Assembly: GCA_002409995.1 (NCBI GenBank) | Contig: DHOR01000015.1 | Location: 1,531 to 65,530, forward strand | Direction: 5' to 3' | Source: Hungatella sp. UBA5385 | GTDB taxonomy: Bacteria > Bacillota > Clostridia > Lachnospirales > Lachnospiraceae | Length of the DNA stretch: 64,000 nucleotides | Shown here: piece by piece, positions 27,275 to 35,920 of the stretch | Layout of the letters: each line of letters opens with the position of its first letter | How positions within the stretch are numbered: the stretch's first letter is position 1 | Notes under the pieces: model-generated | The model's database searches: none | What the model saw: only the letters and a program-made list of their open reading frames with translations | Told to the model about the DNA's origin: nothing | Translations under genes and position numbers: made by a program

Positions 27275-28192
27275 ATGCAAAAGAGAAAAGAAAAAATGGA
27301 GTTCCGTTATTATGAAATGCCGAAAAATGAACTGGTTCTTGCACTGACTGGAGAGAATTGGGTTCGCAGCTACGGAGAGGGAATTGATTATCTTCATTTT
27401 CACAATTTCATTGAAATCGGGATTTGCCACTATGGTTTGGGGGAAGTTGTTTTGGGCGATAAACACTATCGGTTTATGGAACAGAGCATTGTGATTATAC
27501 CGCCTAATCTTCCTCATACAACCAATTGTGATCCTGGTACAATGGCATATTGGGAATGGATGTATTTTGATATGGAAGCTGTGCTTGACGATATGTTTTC
27601 TAAGGATTCCCTGGCTGCAAGGAAGATGAAGCAGCACCTTTATGAACGGCCTTTTTATTTCAGCAGTGAAGACCAGCCGGCTATGGACCATATACTACGG
27701 ATGATAAAAAAGGAAATGGAAGAAAAAAAGTACTTTTACAGGGAAAGTGTGAAAGGGCTTCTGCGCACTTTTATTGTGGAACTGCTTCGGATGAGAGACG
27801 GAGAAGAACAGATGAAGCGGAAGGCTGTAATTATAGCGCCGGCTATTGAATATGTGGAAGAGCATTATTCCAAGCCAATTAAGATATCTTCTATGGCTAA
27901 AGCCTGCAGCATCAGCGAAAGTCATTTCCGCCGTTTGTTCCTGGATCATATGAACATGAAGCCTTTGGACTATGTAAATCTTGTCAGAGTTCATAAAGCC
28001 TGCGATATGATGCAGAAAACCGATTACTCTATGGAAGAAATCGCTTATAAAACGGGATTTGAAAATATATCCACATTCAATAGAAACTTTAAGAAAATAG
28101 TGGAAATAACTCCTTATCAATGGAAAAAATCTTCTGCAAATTATGAAGGAAAACTCTTAAACTATAAAATAAGCGCACAAAAAGGCTGGTAA
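27275..28192 (+). CDS. AraC-family regulator of the GH42/ABC sugar operon
   Basis: A 305-residue regulator with an N-terminal cupin-like sugar-sensing domain (HFHNFIEIGICHYGLGEVVL) and a C-terminal AraC HTH pair (IKISSMAKACSISESHFRRL and ENISTFNRNFKKIV). ATG at 27275 was chosen because AGGGGGA precedes it. Longer in-frame starts would begin inside the preceding terminator. It lies just upstream of the sugar ABC importer and beta-galactosidase genes and is their likely activator. Confidence 0.88.
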   Translation: MQKRKEKMEFRYYEMPKNELVLALTGENWVRSYGEGIDYLHFHNFIEIGICHYGLGEVVLGDKHYRFMEQSIVIIPPNLPHTTNCDPGTMAYWEWMYFDMEAVLDDMFSKDSLAARKMKQHLYERPFYFSSEDQPAMDHILRMIKKEMEEKKYFYRESVKGLLRTFIVELLRMRDGEEQMKRKAVIIAPAIEYVEEHYSKPIKISSMAKACSISESHFRRLFLDHMNMKPLDYVNLVRVHKACDMMQKTDYSMEEIAYKTGFENISTFNRNFKKIVEITPYQWKKSSANYEGKLLNYKISAQKGW

Positions 28193-28221
28193 AAAGTTGA
28201 ATTTGCACATTTTTTAAGTAA

Positions 28222-28308
28222 ATATCATAACAATAGATTCTTGTTATTGATATAATTGTTATAGTAACAGACGAAAACAACTGATTAATTGTGCATAACT
28301 TATAACAA
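28222..28308. promoter_or_regulatory. Cluster of ATAACAA/TTGTTAT half-sites before the sugar operon
   Basis: Four copies of the 7-mer ATAACAA or its complement occur at 28227-28233, 28241-28247, 28257-28263 and 28302-28308. The first two form an inverted repeat (28222-28233 with 28241-28253). A TATAAT at 28251 has no good -35, which fits an activator-dependent promoter. These are candidate AraC-family binding sites. Confidence 0.5.
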
Positions 28309-28362
28309 TTGTCAATTGCTTTTGAAAATTACTTAAAAACAATCATAAGGAGGATGTATTTT

Positions 28363-29688
28363 ATGAAGAAGAAAATCTTAGCTATGGCATTGTCAGCAGT
28401 TATGGCATGTTCACTGGCAGCCTGCGGATCTGGGGGGTCCACAGAAACAGCAGGGGCGAAGGACAGCAAGGAGACACAGGCAGCAGCTGAAGGGAACGAA
28501 CTTACTGTATGGGCATGGGACAAGGCATTTAACATCTATGCAATGGAAGAGGCGGAAAAAATATACGCCAAAGATCATGCTGATTTTAAACTGAATATTG
28601 TAGAGGTATCATGGAATGATCTTCAGACACAGCTTTCCACCATTCTTTCCTCAGGCGATTACAGCCAGCTTCCTGATATTTTATTAATGCAGGATTTCGC
28701 TTATCAAAAATATATTATTACATATGAAGATTTATTTACAGATTTAACAAACTCAGGAATTGATTTCAGTCAGTTCTCAGGAGGTAAGGTAAAGGCTTCT
28801 GTAGTAGATAATAAAAACTACGGCATTCCTTTTGACTCAGGTACAGAGATCGCAGCATACAGAACCGATATTCTGGAACAGGCTGGTTATACAGTGGATG
28901 ATTTAACAGATATTGACTGGGACCGTTTCATCGAAATCGGTGAAGATGTTCTTGCTAAAACAGGATATTCTCTGTTCTCCTCACAGGCAGGCTCCTCTGA
29001 TATTATTATGCAGATGGTTCAGTCAGCAGGCGGCTCTATCTGGAATGAAGATGGAACTCCTAATTTTATAGGCAATGAGACTTTAGAAGCGGCAATGAAG
29101 ACATATGAGAAGCTGTTTACAACCGGTGTTATGGCAACAGGTAACAGCTGGGATGAGTATATTGCAACATTTACAAGCGGCAAGACTCTGGGAGCAATTA
29201 ACGGCTGCTGGATTATGGCAAGCATTGAATCCGCTGATGATCAGGCAGGATTATGGAAGATTACCAACATGCCATCACTGCCAGGTGTAGCAGGGGCAAC
29301 CAATTACTCCAATCAGGGCGGTTCCTCATGGGGAATTACAACCAACTGTAAGAATACAGAGCTGGCTGTTGACTTCTTTAATAAGACATTTGCAGGAAGC
29401 ACAGAGCTTTATGATACCATTCTTCCAAGCTCAGGCGCATTATCCAGCTGGATTCCGGCAGGAGAAAGCAGCGTTTACGCAGAACCTCAGGAATTCTACG
29501 GAGGAGAGGCAGTATTTGAGAAAATCACTGAATTCGCTTCCAAAACTCCTGGATTTAACACAGGTGTATATTATACAGAAGCCAATGATGCTCTGGCAGT
29601 AGCTGTTACCAATGTGTGCAGCGGCAGTGACATTGAGACAGAGTTAAAGACAGCTGAGGAAACAGTAACATTTAATATGGGTCAATAA
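28363..29688 (+). CDS. Sugar ABC transporter substrate-binding lipoprotein
   Basis: A 441-residue extracellular solute-binding protein of the MalE/family 1 type. The signal peptide ends in the lipobox SLAAC (Cys at about residue 21), followed by an Ala/Ser/Glu linker and the binding fold (LTVWAWDKAF at the start, GINGCW-like AINGCWIMA in the middle). ATG at 28363 has AAGGAGG ten bases upstream. It delivers a sugar, probably a galactoside-containing oligosaccharide, to the permeases encoded downstream. Confidence 0.92.
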   Translation: MKKKILAMALSAVMACSLAACGSGGSTETAGAKDSKETQAAAEGNELTVWAWDKAFNIYAMEEAEKIYAKDHADFKLNIVEVSWNDLQTQLSTILSSGDYSQLPDILLMQDFAYQKYIITYEDLFTDLTNSGIDFSQFSGGKVKASVVDNKNYGIPFDSGTEIAAYRTDILEQAGYTVDDLTDIDWDRFIEIGEDVLAKTGYSLFSSQAGSSDIIMQMVQSAGGSIWNEDGTPNFIGNETLEAAMKTYEKLFTTGVMATGNSWDEYIATFTSGKTLGAINGCWIMASIESADDQAGLWKITNMPSLPGVAGATNYSNQGGSSWGITTNCKNTELAVDFFNKTFAGSTELYDTILPSSGALSSWIPAGESSVYAEPQEFYGGEAVFEKITEFASKTPGFNTGVYYTEANDALAVAVTNVCSGSDIETELKTAEETVTFNMGQ

Positions 29689-29707
29689 ACGGTAACGTGA
29701 TAGGAGA

Positions 29708-29735
29708 GAGGCGGCATAGAGATGTATGCCGCCTC
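29708..29735 (+). terminator. Intercistronic hairpin between binding-protein and permease genes
   Basis: An 11-bp stem (GAGGCGGCATA with its complement) with a 6-base loop lies 20 bases after the binding-protein stop. There is only a weak T tail. Such hairpins often protect or partly terminate the upstream message, giving more binding protein than permease. Confidence 0.6.
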
Positions 29736-29769
29736 GTTTCAAAATAACAGTAAGGGGTTGAATTTTCCT

Positions 29770-30666
29770 ATGGAACATACGAAGAATAAAAGAATGAGCC
29801 TGCAGCAGAAGCAGAGGCTGACTGGCTGGATATTTTTACTGCCTGGTGTTTTGCTGATTCTGACACTAAGCTTTTATCCCGCATTGCGGGCGCTTATGAC
29901 CTCCTTTAAAACAGGAGTGGGCGTTAAGATGACATGGTGTGGAATTGATAATTATCTAAGAATCTTTCAGGACAAGGTATTTCTGCAGTCCATTAAAAAC
30001 TGCTTTTTCTATCTGATCATCCAGGTTCCTGTGATGCTGATTCTGGGTTTAATCTTAGCCTCACTGTTAAATAATCCAAAGCTTAGATTTAAGGGGCTGT
30101 ACAGAACTGCTATTTTCCTGCCCTGTGCCACTTCGCTGGTAGCTTATGCCATTATCTTCAGATCACTTTTTGCTACCGATGGTTTTATTAATTCTATGCT
30201 GATGAATCTGGGAATACTGGAGAACGGCTATAATTTTCTCTCCCATTCCTTCAGCGCAAAGATTGTTATTATCATTGCACTGATCTGGCGGTGGACCGGT
30301 TATAATATGGTGTTTTATCTTGCAGGGCTTCAGAATATTGAATATTCCATCTATGAGGCGGCTAAGATTGACGGAGCCAATTTAATTGATATCTTTTTTA
30401 AGATTACAGTGCCTCTTTTAAAACCAACCATCTTATTGACTGTGATTATGTCAACCAATGGCACGCTGCAGCTCTTTGATGAGTCTGTGAACTTAACCAA
30501 TGGCGGACCTGCCAATGCAAGTATTACCATGTCCCATTACATATTTAACAAAGCATTCCAGGGGGTTCCAAACTTTGGCTACACCTCGGCAATGTCCTTT
30601 GTAATCCTGATTATGGTGGCAGTTCTTGCATTATTACAGATGAAAGTAGGTGACAAACGTGACTAG
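29770..30666 (+). CDS. Sugar ABC transporter permease (MalF type)
   Basis: A 298-residue permease with six predicted membrane helices and the EAA coupling motif YEAAKIDGANLIDIFFKIT. ATG at 29770 was chosen. An earlier in-frame ATG at 29722 lies inside the hairpin after the binding-protein gene. The 3' end overlaps the next permease gene. It partners with that MalG-type permease; the shared ATPase is not encoded here and is presumably an MsmK-like protein elsewhere. Confidence 0.9.
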   Translation: MEHTKNKRMSLQQKQRLTGWIFLLPGVLLILTLSFYPALRALMTSFKTGVGVKMTWCGIDNYLRIFQDKVFLQSIKNCFFYLIIQVPVMLILGLILASLLNNPKLRFKGLYRTAIFLPCATSLVAYAIIFRSLFATDGFINSMLMNLGILENGYNFLSHSFSAKIVIIIALIWRWTGYNMVFYLAGLQNIEYSIYEAAKIDGANLIDIFFKITVPLLKPTILLTVIMSTNGTLQLFDESVNLTNGGPANASITMSHYIFNKAFQGVPNFGYTSAMSFVILIMVAVLALLQMKVGDKRD

Positions 30667-31468
30667 TAAAGTGACCAATGCTCTTGCATATGTATTTTTA
30701 ACTATTGCAGCAGTGCTGTCTGTATTCCCTCTGGTATGGATGATCATCGCATCAACCAATAGAAGTGTGGACGTTATTGCAGGTAAGCTGACCTTTGGCG
30801 GCAATTTAGCAGTGAACTACAGCAACTTAATCAGTGCTCAGGATGTGTGGAAGTTCTTTATGAATTCAGGAAAATATGCAATTCTTACCACTGTGCTGTC
30901 TCTGCTTGTGTGTTCTATGGCAGGTTATGCTTTTGAAATCTTTCATGATAAATATAAAGATATGTTATTTGTACTTATTTTAATGACAATGATGCTGCCA
31001 TTTGTTGCTTTAATGGTTCCATTGTTCCAGATGTTTTCCAGCGCCAAGCTGCTGAACACCTCACTTGGATTTCTCCTTCCATCTATATCAACGCCGTTTC
31101 TCATTATGATGTTCCGGCAGAGTGCCAAGTCGTTTCCAGTGGATATTATTGAAGCGGCACGGATTGATGGTCTTAACGAGTGGCAGATATTCTTCAGAAT
31201 GTTTGTGCCAACCATGAGGTCCACCTATGCAGCTGCAACCACCATTACATTTATGAATGCGTGGAACAACTATTTATGGCCTAAGGTAATTATGACAAAA
31301 AGCAATTCACAGACAATGCCTATGATGATCTCCAGTCTTACTTCCGGATATCACACTGATTATGGAATGCTGATGCTGGCTGTACTGATTACAACACTGC
31401 CAACGGCAATTGTATTCTTTATTCTGCAGAAGAGCTTTGCAGAAGGTATTACAGGTGCAGTTAAATAA
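30659..31468 (+). CDS. Sugar ABC transporter permease (MalG type)
   Basis: A 269-residue permease with six membrane helices and the EAA motif IEAARIDGLNEWQIFFRMFV. GTG at 30659 was chosen because AGTAGG lies eight bases upstream; a GTG at 30650 overlaps that site. It overlaps the end of the MalF-type gene by 8 bases. No ATP-binding gene is present in the operon, as is common for family 1 carbohydrate importers in Bacillota. Confidence 0.9.
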   Translation: MTSKVTNALAYVFLTIAAVLSVFPLVWMIIASTNRSVDVIAGKLTFGGNLAVNYSNLISAQDVWKFFMNSGKYAILTTVLSLLVCSMAGYAFEIFHDKYKDMLFVLILMTMMLPFVALMVPLFQMFSSAKLLNTSLGFLLPSISTPFLIMMFRQSAKSFPVDIIEAARIDGLNEWQIFFRMFVPTMRSTYAAATTITFMNAWNNYLWPKVIMTKSNSQTMPMMISSLTSGYHTDYGMLMLAVLITTLPTAIVFFILQKSFAEGITGAVK

Positions 31469-31507
31469 GCCCTGAAGGGACTATTATTTGGAGGTTAGAA
31501 CGAAGGA

Positions 31508-33520
31508 ATGAACAGTAATTATATACTCTATGGAGGCGATTATAATCCGGAGCAGTGGCTGAAGGTGCCCGGAATTTTAGAAAAAGATTTGGAATTAATG
31601 AAAAAAGCAGGGATCAATACAGTCACCATGGGAATGTTTTCCTGGTCATTTCTGGAACCGGAAGAAGGAAAATATAACTTTGACTGGCTGGAACTGATTA
31701 TTGATCGTTTGTATGAGAGTGGAATCTCCACTATTTTAGGAACTCCTTCCGGAGCAAGGCCTAAATGGATGTCTGATAAGTATCCTGAAGTACTGAGGGT
31801 AAGCGATAACAGAGTCCGCAGTTTATTTGGCGGAAGACATAACCACTGTTATACCTCACCTGTTTACAGAGAGAAGATCAGGCAGATAGATATGTCTTTA
31901 GCCAAACGGTTTACAGGCCATAAAGGTGTGATTATGTGGCATATCTCCAATGAATTTGGCGGCGACTGCCATTGCCCTCACTGTCAGGAAGCTTTTAAAA
32001 GCTGGCTGAAAGAAAGATACAAGAGTATAGAGGCTTTAAATGATGCCTGGTGTACAGGATTCTGGAGCCATGTTTACAACTCCTTTGATCAGATTGAAAG
32101 TCCTTCCTCCATTGGAGAGCAGAGGCTTCATGGACTGAATCTGGACTGGAAACGGTTTGTAACAGATCAGACTGCTGATTTTGCAAGATGGGAGATCAAG
32201 GCTTTGAAGGATGCAGGCGCAACTCAGCCTACTACTGTGAACTTGATGTATGATTACAAAGGGCTTAACTACGATAAGCTGGCGGAATCTGTGGATATCA
32301 TCTCCTGGGATTCTTATCCGGTATGGCATAAGACAGAGGATATTATCACTGCAAGGGACAACGGATTCCAGCATGATTTTATGAGAAGCTTAAAACATCA
32401 GCCATTTTTACTGATGGAATCCTGCCCTTCCAGCACTGACTGGCAGGGAGTCAGCAAGTTAAAACGGCCGGGACTTTTAAGCGCAGCCTCTCTTCAGGCT
32501 CTGGCACATGGGTCTGATAGCGTGCTGTATTTTCAGATCCGCCAGAATATAGGCGGCTGCGAGAAATTTCACGGAGCGGTGATTGATCATTACGGAGAAG
32601 AGGATACCAGAGTTTTTACGGAGATTAAGCAGCTTGGTGAATCGTTAAAGGGTCTTGGTGAAGTGACTGGAAGCGGGACGAAGGCTTCTGTTGCGCTGAT
32701 CTATGATATAGAGAACCGATGGGCCATGGAGGATTCACAGGGACCGAGAAATGACGGGCTATATTATCATGAAGCAGTATTAAAATCCTACAATGCCCTC
32801 AGAAGTCTTGGCCTCAATGTTGATGTCATCAGTCAGGAGCAGGACATATCGGGATATGAGCTGGTGGCAGCTCCTATGCTTTATCTGTTCAGAGAAGGGA
32901 TTCAGGAGAAGATCAGAAGCTTTGTAGAAGATGGCGGCAGCTTTGTGCTGACCTACTGGTCGGGAATTGTAGATTTTGCAGACCGGTGTTTCCTGGGAGG
33001 TACTCCCAATGGTCTGATGGATGTGTTTGGTCTCAGAAGAACAGAAACAGACGGGTTATTTGACGGGGAAGTCAATGAACTGGCACCAGGTAATGATTCT
33101 ATGTTTACAAGGTCCTATGAATGTAAACATCTCTGTGATTTACTTAAGACAGATACTGCCAAAGCTCATCTTTATTATGGAAAGGAATTCTATCAAGGAA
33201 CTCCGGCAGTAACAGGCAACCAGTTTGGAAAAGGAACTGCCTATTATGTGGGAGCAGATGCAGAACAGGCATTTTATGATGATTTCTATGAGATGCTTGT
33301 GAAAGAAAAAGGAATTGCCCTGCCTGTATCCGGGAGAATACCTGAGGGCGTTGAGGTAACCACCCGGTCTGTAGAGGATGCGGATTTTATCTTTGTACAA
33401 AATTATAGAAATGAAGCTGTTGATATTAAAACCATGGATCTTCAAGGAGAGATTATCTGCGGAGATTCTAGAGAGAGCTTAAAGGCTTATGAAACTCTGA
33501 TTCTTAAGAAAAACCTGTAA
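31508..33520 (+). CDS. Family 42 beta-galactosidase
   Basis: A 670-residue cytosolic GH42 enzyme. The N-terminal TIM barrel carries the acid/base Glu149 in WHISNEFGG and the nucleophile Glu304 in LLMESCPSS. Four cysteines (114, 154, 156, 159) match the structural zinc site of the family. A trimerisation domain and a small beta domain follow. It has no signal peptide, so it cleaves galactosides after import by the ABC system encoded just upstream. It starts 39 bases after the permease with GGAGG upstream. Confidence 0.94.
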   Translation: MNSNYILYGGDYNPEQWLKVPGILEKDLELMKKAGINTVTMGMFSWSFLEPEEGKYNFDWLELIIDRLYESGISTILGTPSGARPKWMSDKYPEVLRVSDNRVRSLFGGRHNHCYTSPVYREKIRQIDMSLAKRFTGHKGVIMWHISNEFGGDCHCPHCQEAFKSWLKERYKSIEALNDAWCTGFWSHVYNSFDQIESPSSIGEQRLHGLNLDWKRFVTDQTADFARWEIKALKDAGATQPTTVNLMYDYKGLNYDKLAESVDIISWDSYPVWHKTEDIITARDNGFQHDFMRSLKHQPFLLMESCPSSTDWQGVSKLKRPGLLSAASLQALAHGSDSVLYFQIRQNIGGCEKFHGAVIDHYGEEDTRVFTEIKQLGESLKGLGEVTGSGTKASVALIYDIENRWAMEDSQGPRNDGLYYHEAVLKSYNALRSLGLNVDVISQEQDISGYELVAAPMLYLFREGIQEKIRSFVEDGGSFVLTYWSGIVDFADRCFLGGTPNGLMDVFGLRRTETDGLFDGEVNELAPGNDSMFTRSYECKHLCDLLKTDTAKAHLYYGKEFYQGTPAVTGNQFGKGTAYYVGADAEQAFYDDFYEMLVKEKGIALPVSGRIPEGVEVTTRSVEDADFIFVQNYRNEAVDIKTMDLQGEIICGDSRESLKAYETLILKKNL

Positions 33521-33545
33521 TTACAAAGGTTTTCCAGGAACTTTA

Positions 33546-33574
33546 TTGACAGAATATAGAAACGGTTATATACT
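33546..33574 (+). promoter_or_regulatory. Near-consensus promoter upstream of hisC
   Basis: TTGACA at 33546, exactly 17 bases, then TATACT at 33569. The predicted start point (about 33581) lies before the hairpin at 33595, so transcripts must read through it to reach hisC. Confidence 0.8.
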
Positions 33575-33594
33575 GACTTCAAACAAAATAGACA

Positions 33595-33630
33595 ACAGAT
33601 CCTAAGTGTTAAGGTTTAGGATCTGTTTTT
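33595..33630 (+). terminator. Terminator or attenuator in the hisC leader
   Basis: An 11-bp perfect stem (33595-33605 with 33616-33626), a 10-base loop and a T-rich tail. It can end the GH42 operon, but it also lies between the hisC promoter and gene, as an attenuator would. Confidence 0.85.
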
Positions 33631-33663
33631 CTAGTTATTGTAGAACACAGAGGAGGAAAAATT

Positions 33664-34716
33664 ATGAAAGCTTGGGAGGCTAATATCCGCAGAGTAGTTC
33701 CCTATGTGCCAGGGGATCAGCCAAAGGGAGAGAGGCTGATTAAATTGAACACTAATGAAAATCCATATCCGCCGGCTCCCGGTGTAAAAAAAGCGTTGGA
33801 GACTATGGATCACAGTCTGTTCCGTAAATATCCTGATCCTGCAGTGACTGATCTGACAGAAACTCTGGCTGAGTATTATCAGGTGGAGAAGAATCAGGTA
33901 TTTGTAGGAGTTGGGTCTGATGATGTGATTGCAATGGCATTTATGACATTTTTTAATTCAGAGAAACCCATATTATTCCCTGATATCAGCTATTCATTTT
34001 ATCCGGTGTGGGCGGAATTGTTTCGGATTCCTTATGAAACACCTGCTCTGGATGAAGAGTTTCAAATTAGAAAAGAGGATTATTATAAAGAAAATGGCGG
34101 AATTATCTTCCCAAATCCCAATGCTCCTACAGGGCTTTTTCTTCCTCTGTCTGAGGTAGAGGACATTATAAAGAACAATCAGGATGTGGTTGTGATGGTT
34201 GATGAAGCTTATATTGATTTTGGCGGAGTCAGCGCCCTGGAGCTGATTAATAAATATGATAACCTTCTGGTGATTCAGACTTTCAGTAAATCCAGGTCTA
34301 TGGCAGGGATGAGAATCGGCTTCTGTATTGGCAGCCCGGCTCTTATTAAAGCAATAAATGATGTAAAATACTCCTTTAATTCATATACTATGAATATGCC
34401 TTCTATTATTCTGGGTACAGAATCTGTTAAGGATGATGATTATTTTAAAGAAACAGTGGCAAAAATCATAGATACAAGGGAAGAAGCAAAGAAACGTCTG
34501 TCTCAGCTGGGCTTCACTTTTCCTGATTCTATGACAAATTTCATTTTTGCAAGACACGAAAGTGTAAATGCAGAGGTAATTTATGAAGAACTGAGGAAGA
34601 GGAATATCTATGTTAGATATTTTAAAAAGCCGGTTCTTGATGATTATCTGCGCATTTCTATAGGAACTCCGGAGGAAATGGAAGAGCTATACATAGTTTT
34701 GCAAGAAATTCTTTAG
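33664..34716 (+). CDS. hisC: Histidinol-phosphate/aromatic aminotransferase
   Basis: A 350-residue PLP-dependent class I/II aminotransferase of the HisC family. It contains NTNENPYPP near the N-terminus, Asp180 in VMVDEAYIDFGG, and the PLP lysine Lys209 in TFSKSRSMAGMRIG. AGGAGG precedes the start. It stands alone without other histidine genes, so it may serve histidine synthesis from a distance or act on aromatic 2-oxo acids. The leader contains a terminator hairpin, suggesting control by attenuation. Confidence 0.88.
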   Translation: MKAWEANIRRVVPYVPGDQPKGERLIKLNTNENPYPPAPGVKKALETMDHSLFRKYPDPAVTDLTETLAEYYQVEKNQVFVGVGSDDVIAMAFMTFFNSEKPILFPDISYSFYPVWAELFRIPYETPALDEEFQIRKEDYYKENGGIIFPNPNAPTGLFLPLSEVEDIIKNNQDVVVMVDEAYIDFGGVSALELINKYDNLLVIQTFSKSRSMAGMRIGFCIGSPALIKAINDVKYSFNSYTMNMPSIILGTESVKDDDYFKETVAKIIDTREEAKKRLSQLGFTFPDSMTNFIFARHESVNAEVIYEELRKRNIYVRYFKKPVLDDYLRISIGTPEEMEELYIVLQEIL

Positions 34717-34727
34717 AATAAATTCGT

Positions 34728-34756
34728 TTGTAACAGCAGCATTCAGGTAGTATAAT
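34728..34756 (+). promoter_or_regulatory. Promoter of the AI-2E family gene
   Basis: TTGTAA at 34728, a 17-base spacer, then TATAAT at 34751. The predicted start leaves a very short leader of about 10 bases that still includes AAGGTG. Confidence 0.65.
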
Positions 34757-34772
34757 GGAGTAAGGTGATAGA

Positions 34773-35900
34773 ATGAATAGTGTAAAAAAATATGCGAGAA
34801 TTTTATTAGATATTTTCATACCCATTATAGTGATCTACTTAATCTGTGTCTGGGGTCCCAGATTGCTGCGCTTTTTCCTGCCATTTGTTATTGGCTGGGT
34901 TATTGCCATGATTGCCAATCCTCTGGTCCGTTTTCTTGAAAAACGGCTGAAGATCGTGCGCAGACATGGCTCTATACTGATTGTAGTAGCAGTGCTGGCT
35001 TTGGTCATAGGTCTGCTTTATCTGCTGATATCCAAGCTTATAACAGAGACTGTAGGCTTTATAGGCGATATTCCCAAATATTATGAGGCTGCTTCTATTG
35101 AATTTCAAAAGATCATGATTCAGCTTGAACGTTTTCTGCAGTTTCTGCCGGATAACGTGGAGAACTCAGTGAATCAGTTTTTTAACCATATTGGTGAGTA
35201 TCTAAATGTACTTGTACAGAAGATCGCTTCTCCTACTGTAACAGTAGCTGGTAATGTGGTAAAAAGTATACCAGCTGCTCTGGTATATATGGTTGTTACT
35301 GTGTTTTCTTCCTATCTGTTTATTGTGGACAGGGATAAGATTTTCGAGCTGTTTAAAAAGTATACTCCCAATGGAGGAACAAAGTATTACCAGTATTTGA
35401 AAAAAGATGTAAAACATCTGGTAGGCGGCTATTTTCTTGCTCAGTTTAAGATTATGTTTATTATAGCTATTGTGCTTGCCATTGGATTCCTTGTGCTTGG
35501 TGTGGAGTATGCGCTGTTAATTGCAGTGATTATCTCAATCCTTGATTTCCTTCCTATACTTGGAACAGGAACCATACTAATTCCCTGGGCAGTGATTCGA
35601 TTGTTTTCAGGTCAATACGCATTTGCCTTTGGTCTGGTGGTGATCTATATACTGACTCTGGTTCTGCGGCAGATTATCCAGCCTAAGATTGTAGGAGATA
35701 CTATGGGGCTTGACCCTTTGATGACTTTACTGTTTTTATATCTTGGCTTTAAGGTAAGCGGCCTTGCAGGAATGATTCTTGCTGTGCCTATTGGAATGTT
35801 GGTTCTTAATTTATATGATTTTGGAGCATTTGACGGCATGGTTAATGGTATTAAAACTTTGGTCCATGATATTACTAAATTCCGGCAGTCGTCGGATTAA
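34773..35900 (+). CDS. AI-2E/PerM family transporter
   Basis: A 375-residue membrane protein with seven to eight helices and the family pattern: an N-terminal helix pair, a soluble region (about 95-150), then VLDFLPILGTGTILIPWA-like sequence (ILDFLPILGTGT) and GDTMGLDPLMTLLFLYLG. Members transport small molecules or ions (AI-2 export, Na+/H+ exchange in some). Which applies here cannot be told. The next gene follows after 20 bases. Confidence 0.88.
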   Translation: MNSVKKYARILLDIFIPIIVIYLICVWGPRLLRFFLPFVIGWVIAMIANPLVRFLEKRLKIVRRHGSILIVVAVLALVIGLLYLLISKLITETVGFIGDIPKYYEAASIEFQKIMIQLERFLQFLPDNVENSVNQFFNHIGEYLNVLVQKIASPTVTVAGNVVKSIPAALVYMVVTVFSSYLFIVDRDKIFELFKKYTPNGGTKYYQYLKKDVKHLVGGYFLAQFKIMFIIAIVLAIGFLVLGVEYALLIAVIISILDFLPILGTGTILIPWAVIRLFSGQYAFAFGLVVIYILTLVLRQIIQPKIVGDTMGLDPLMTLLFLYLGFKVSGLAGMILAVPIGMLVLNLYDFGAFDGMVNGIKTLVHDITKFRQSSD

Positions 35901-35920
35901 GAGAGGAGAATATAACGAAG

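Noticed and set aside
33581..33664. T-box or histidine leader peptide before hisC
   Set aside because: The leader is too short, lacks the T-box bulge sequence and has no reading frame with His codons.
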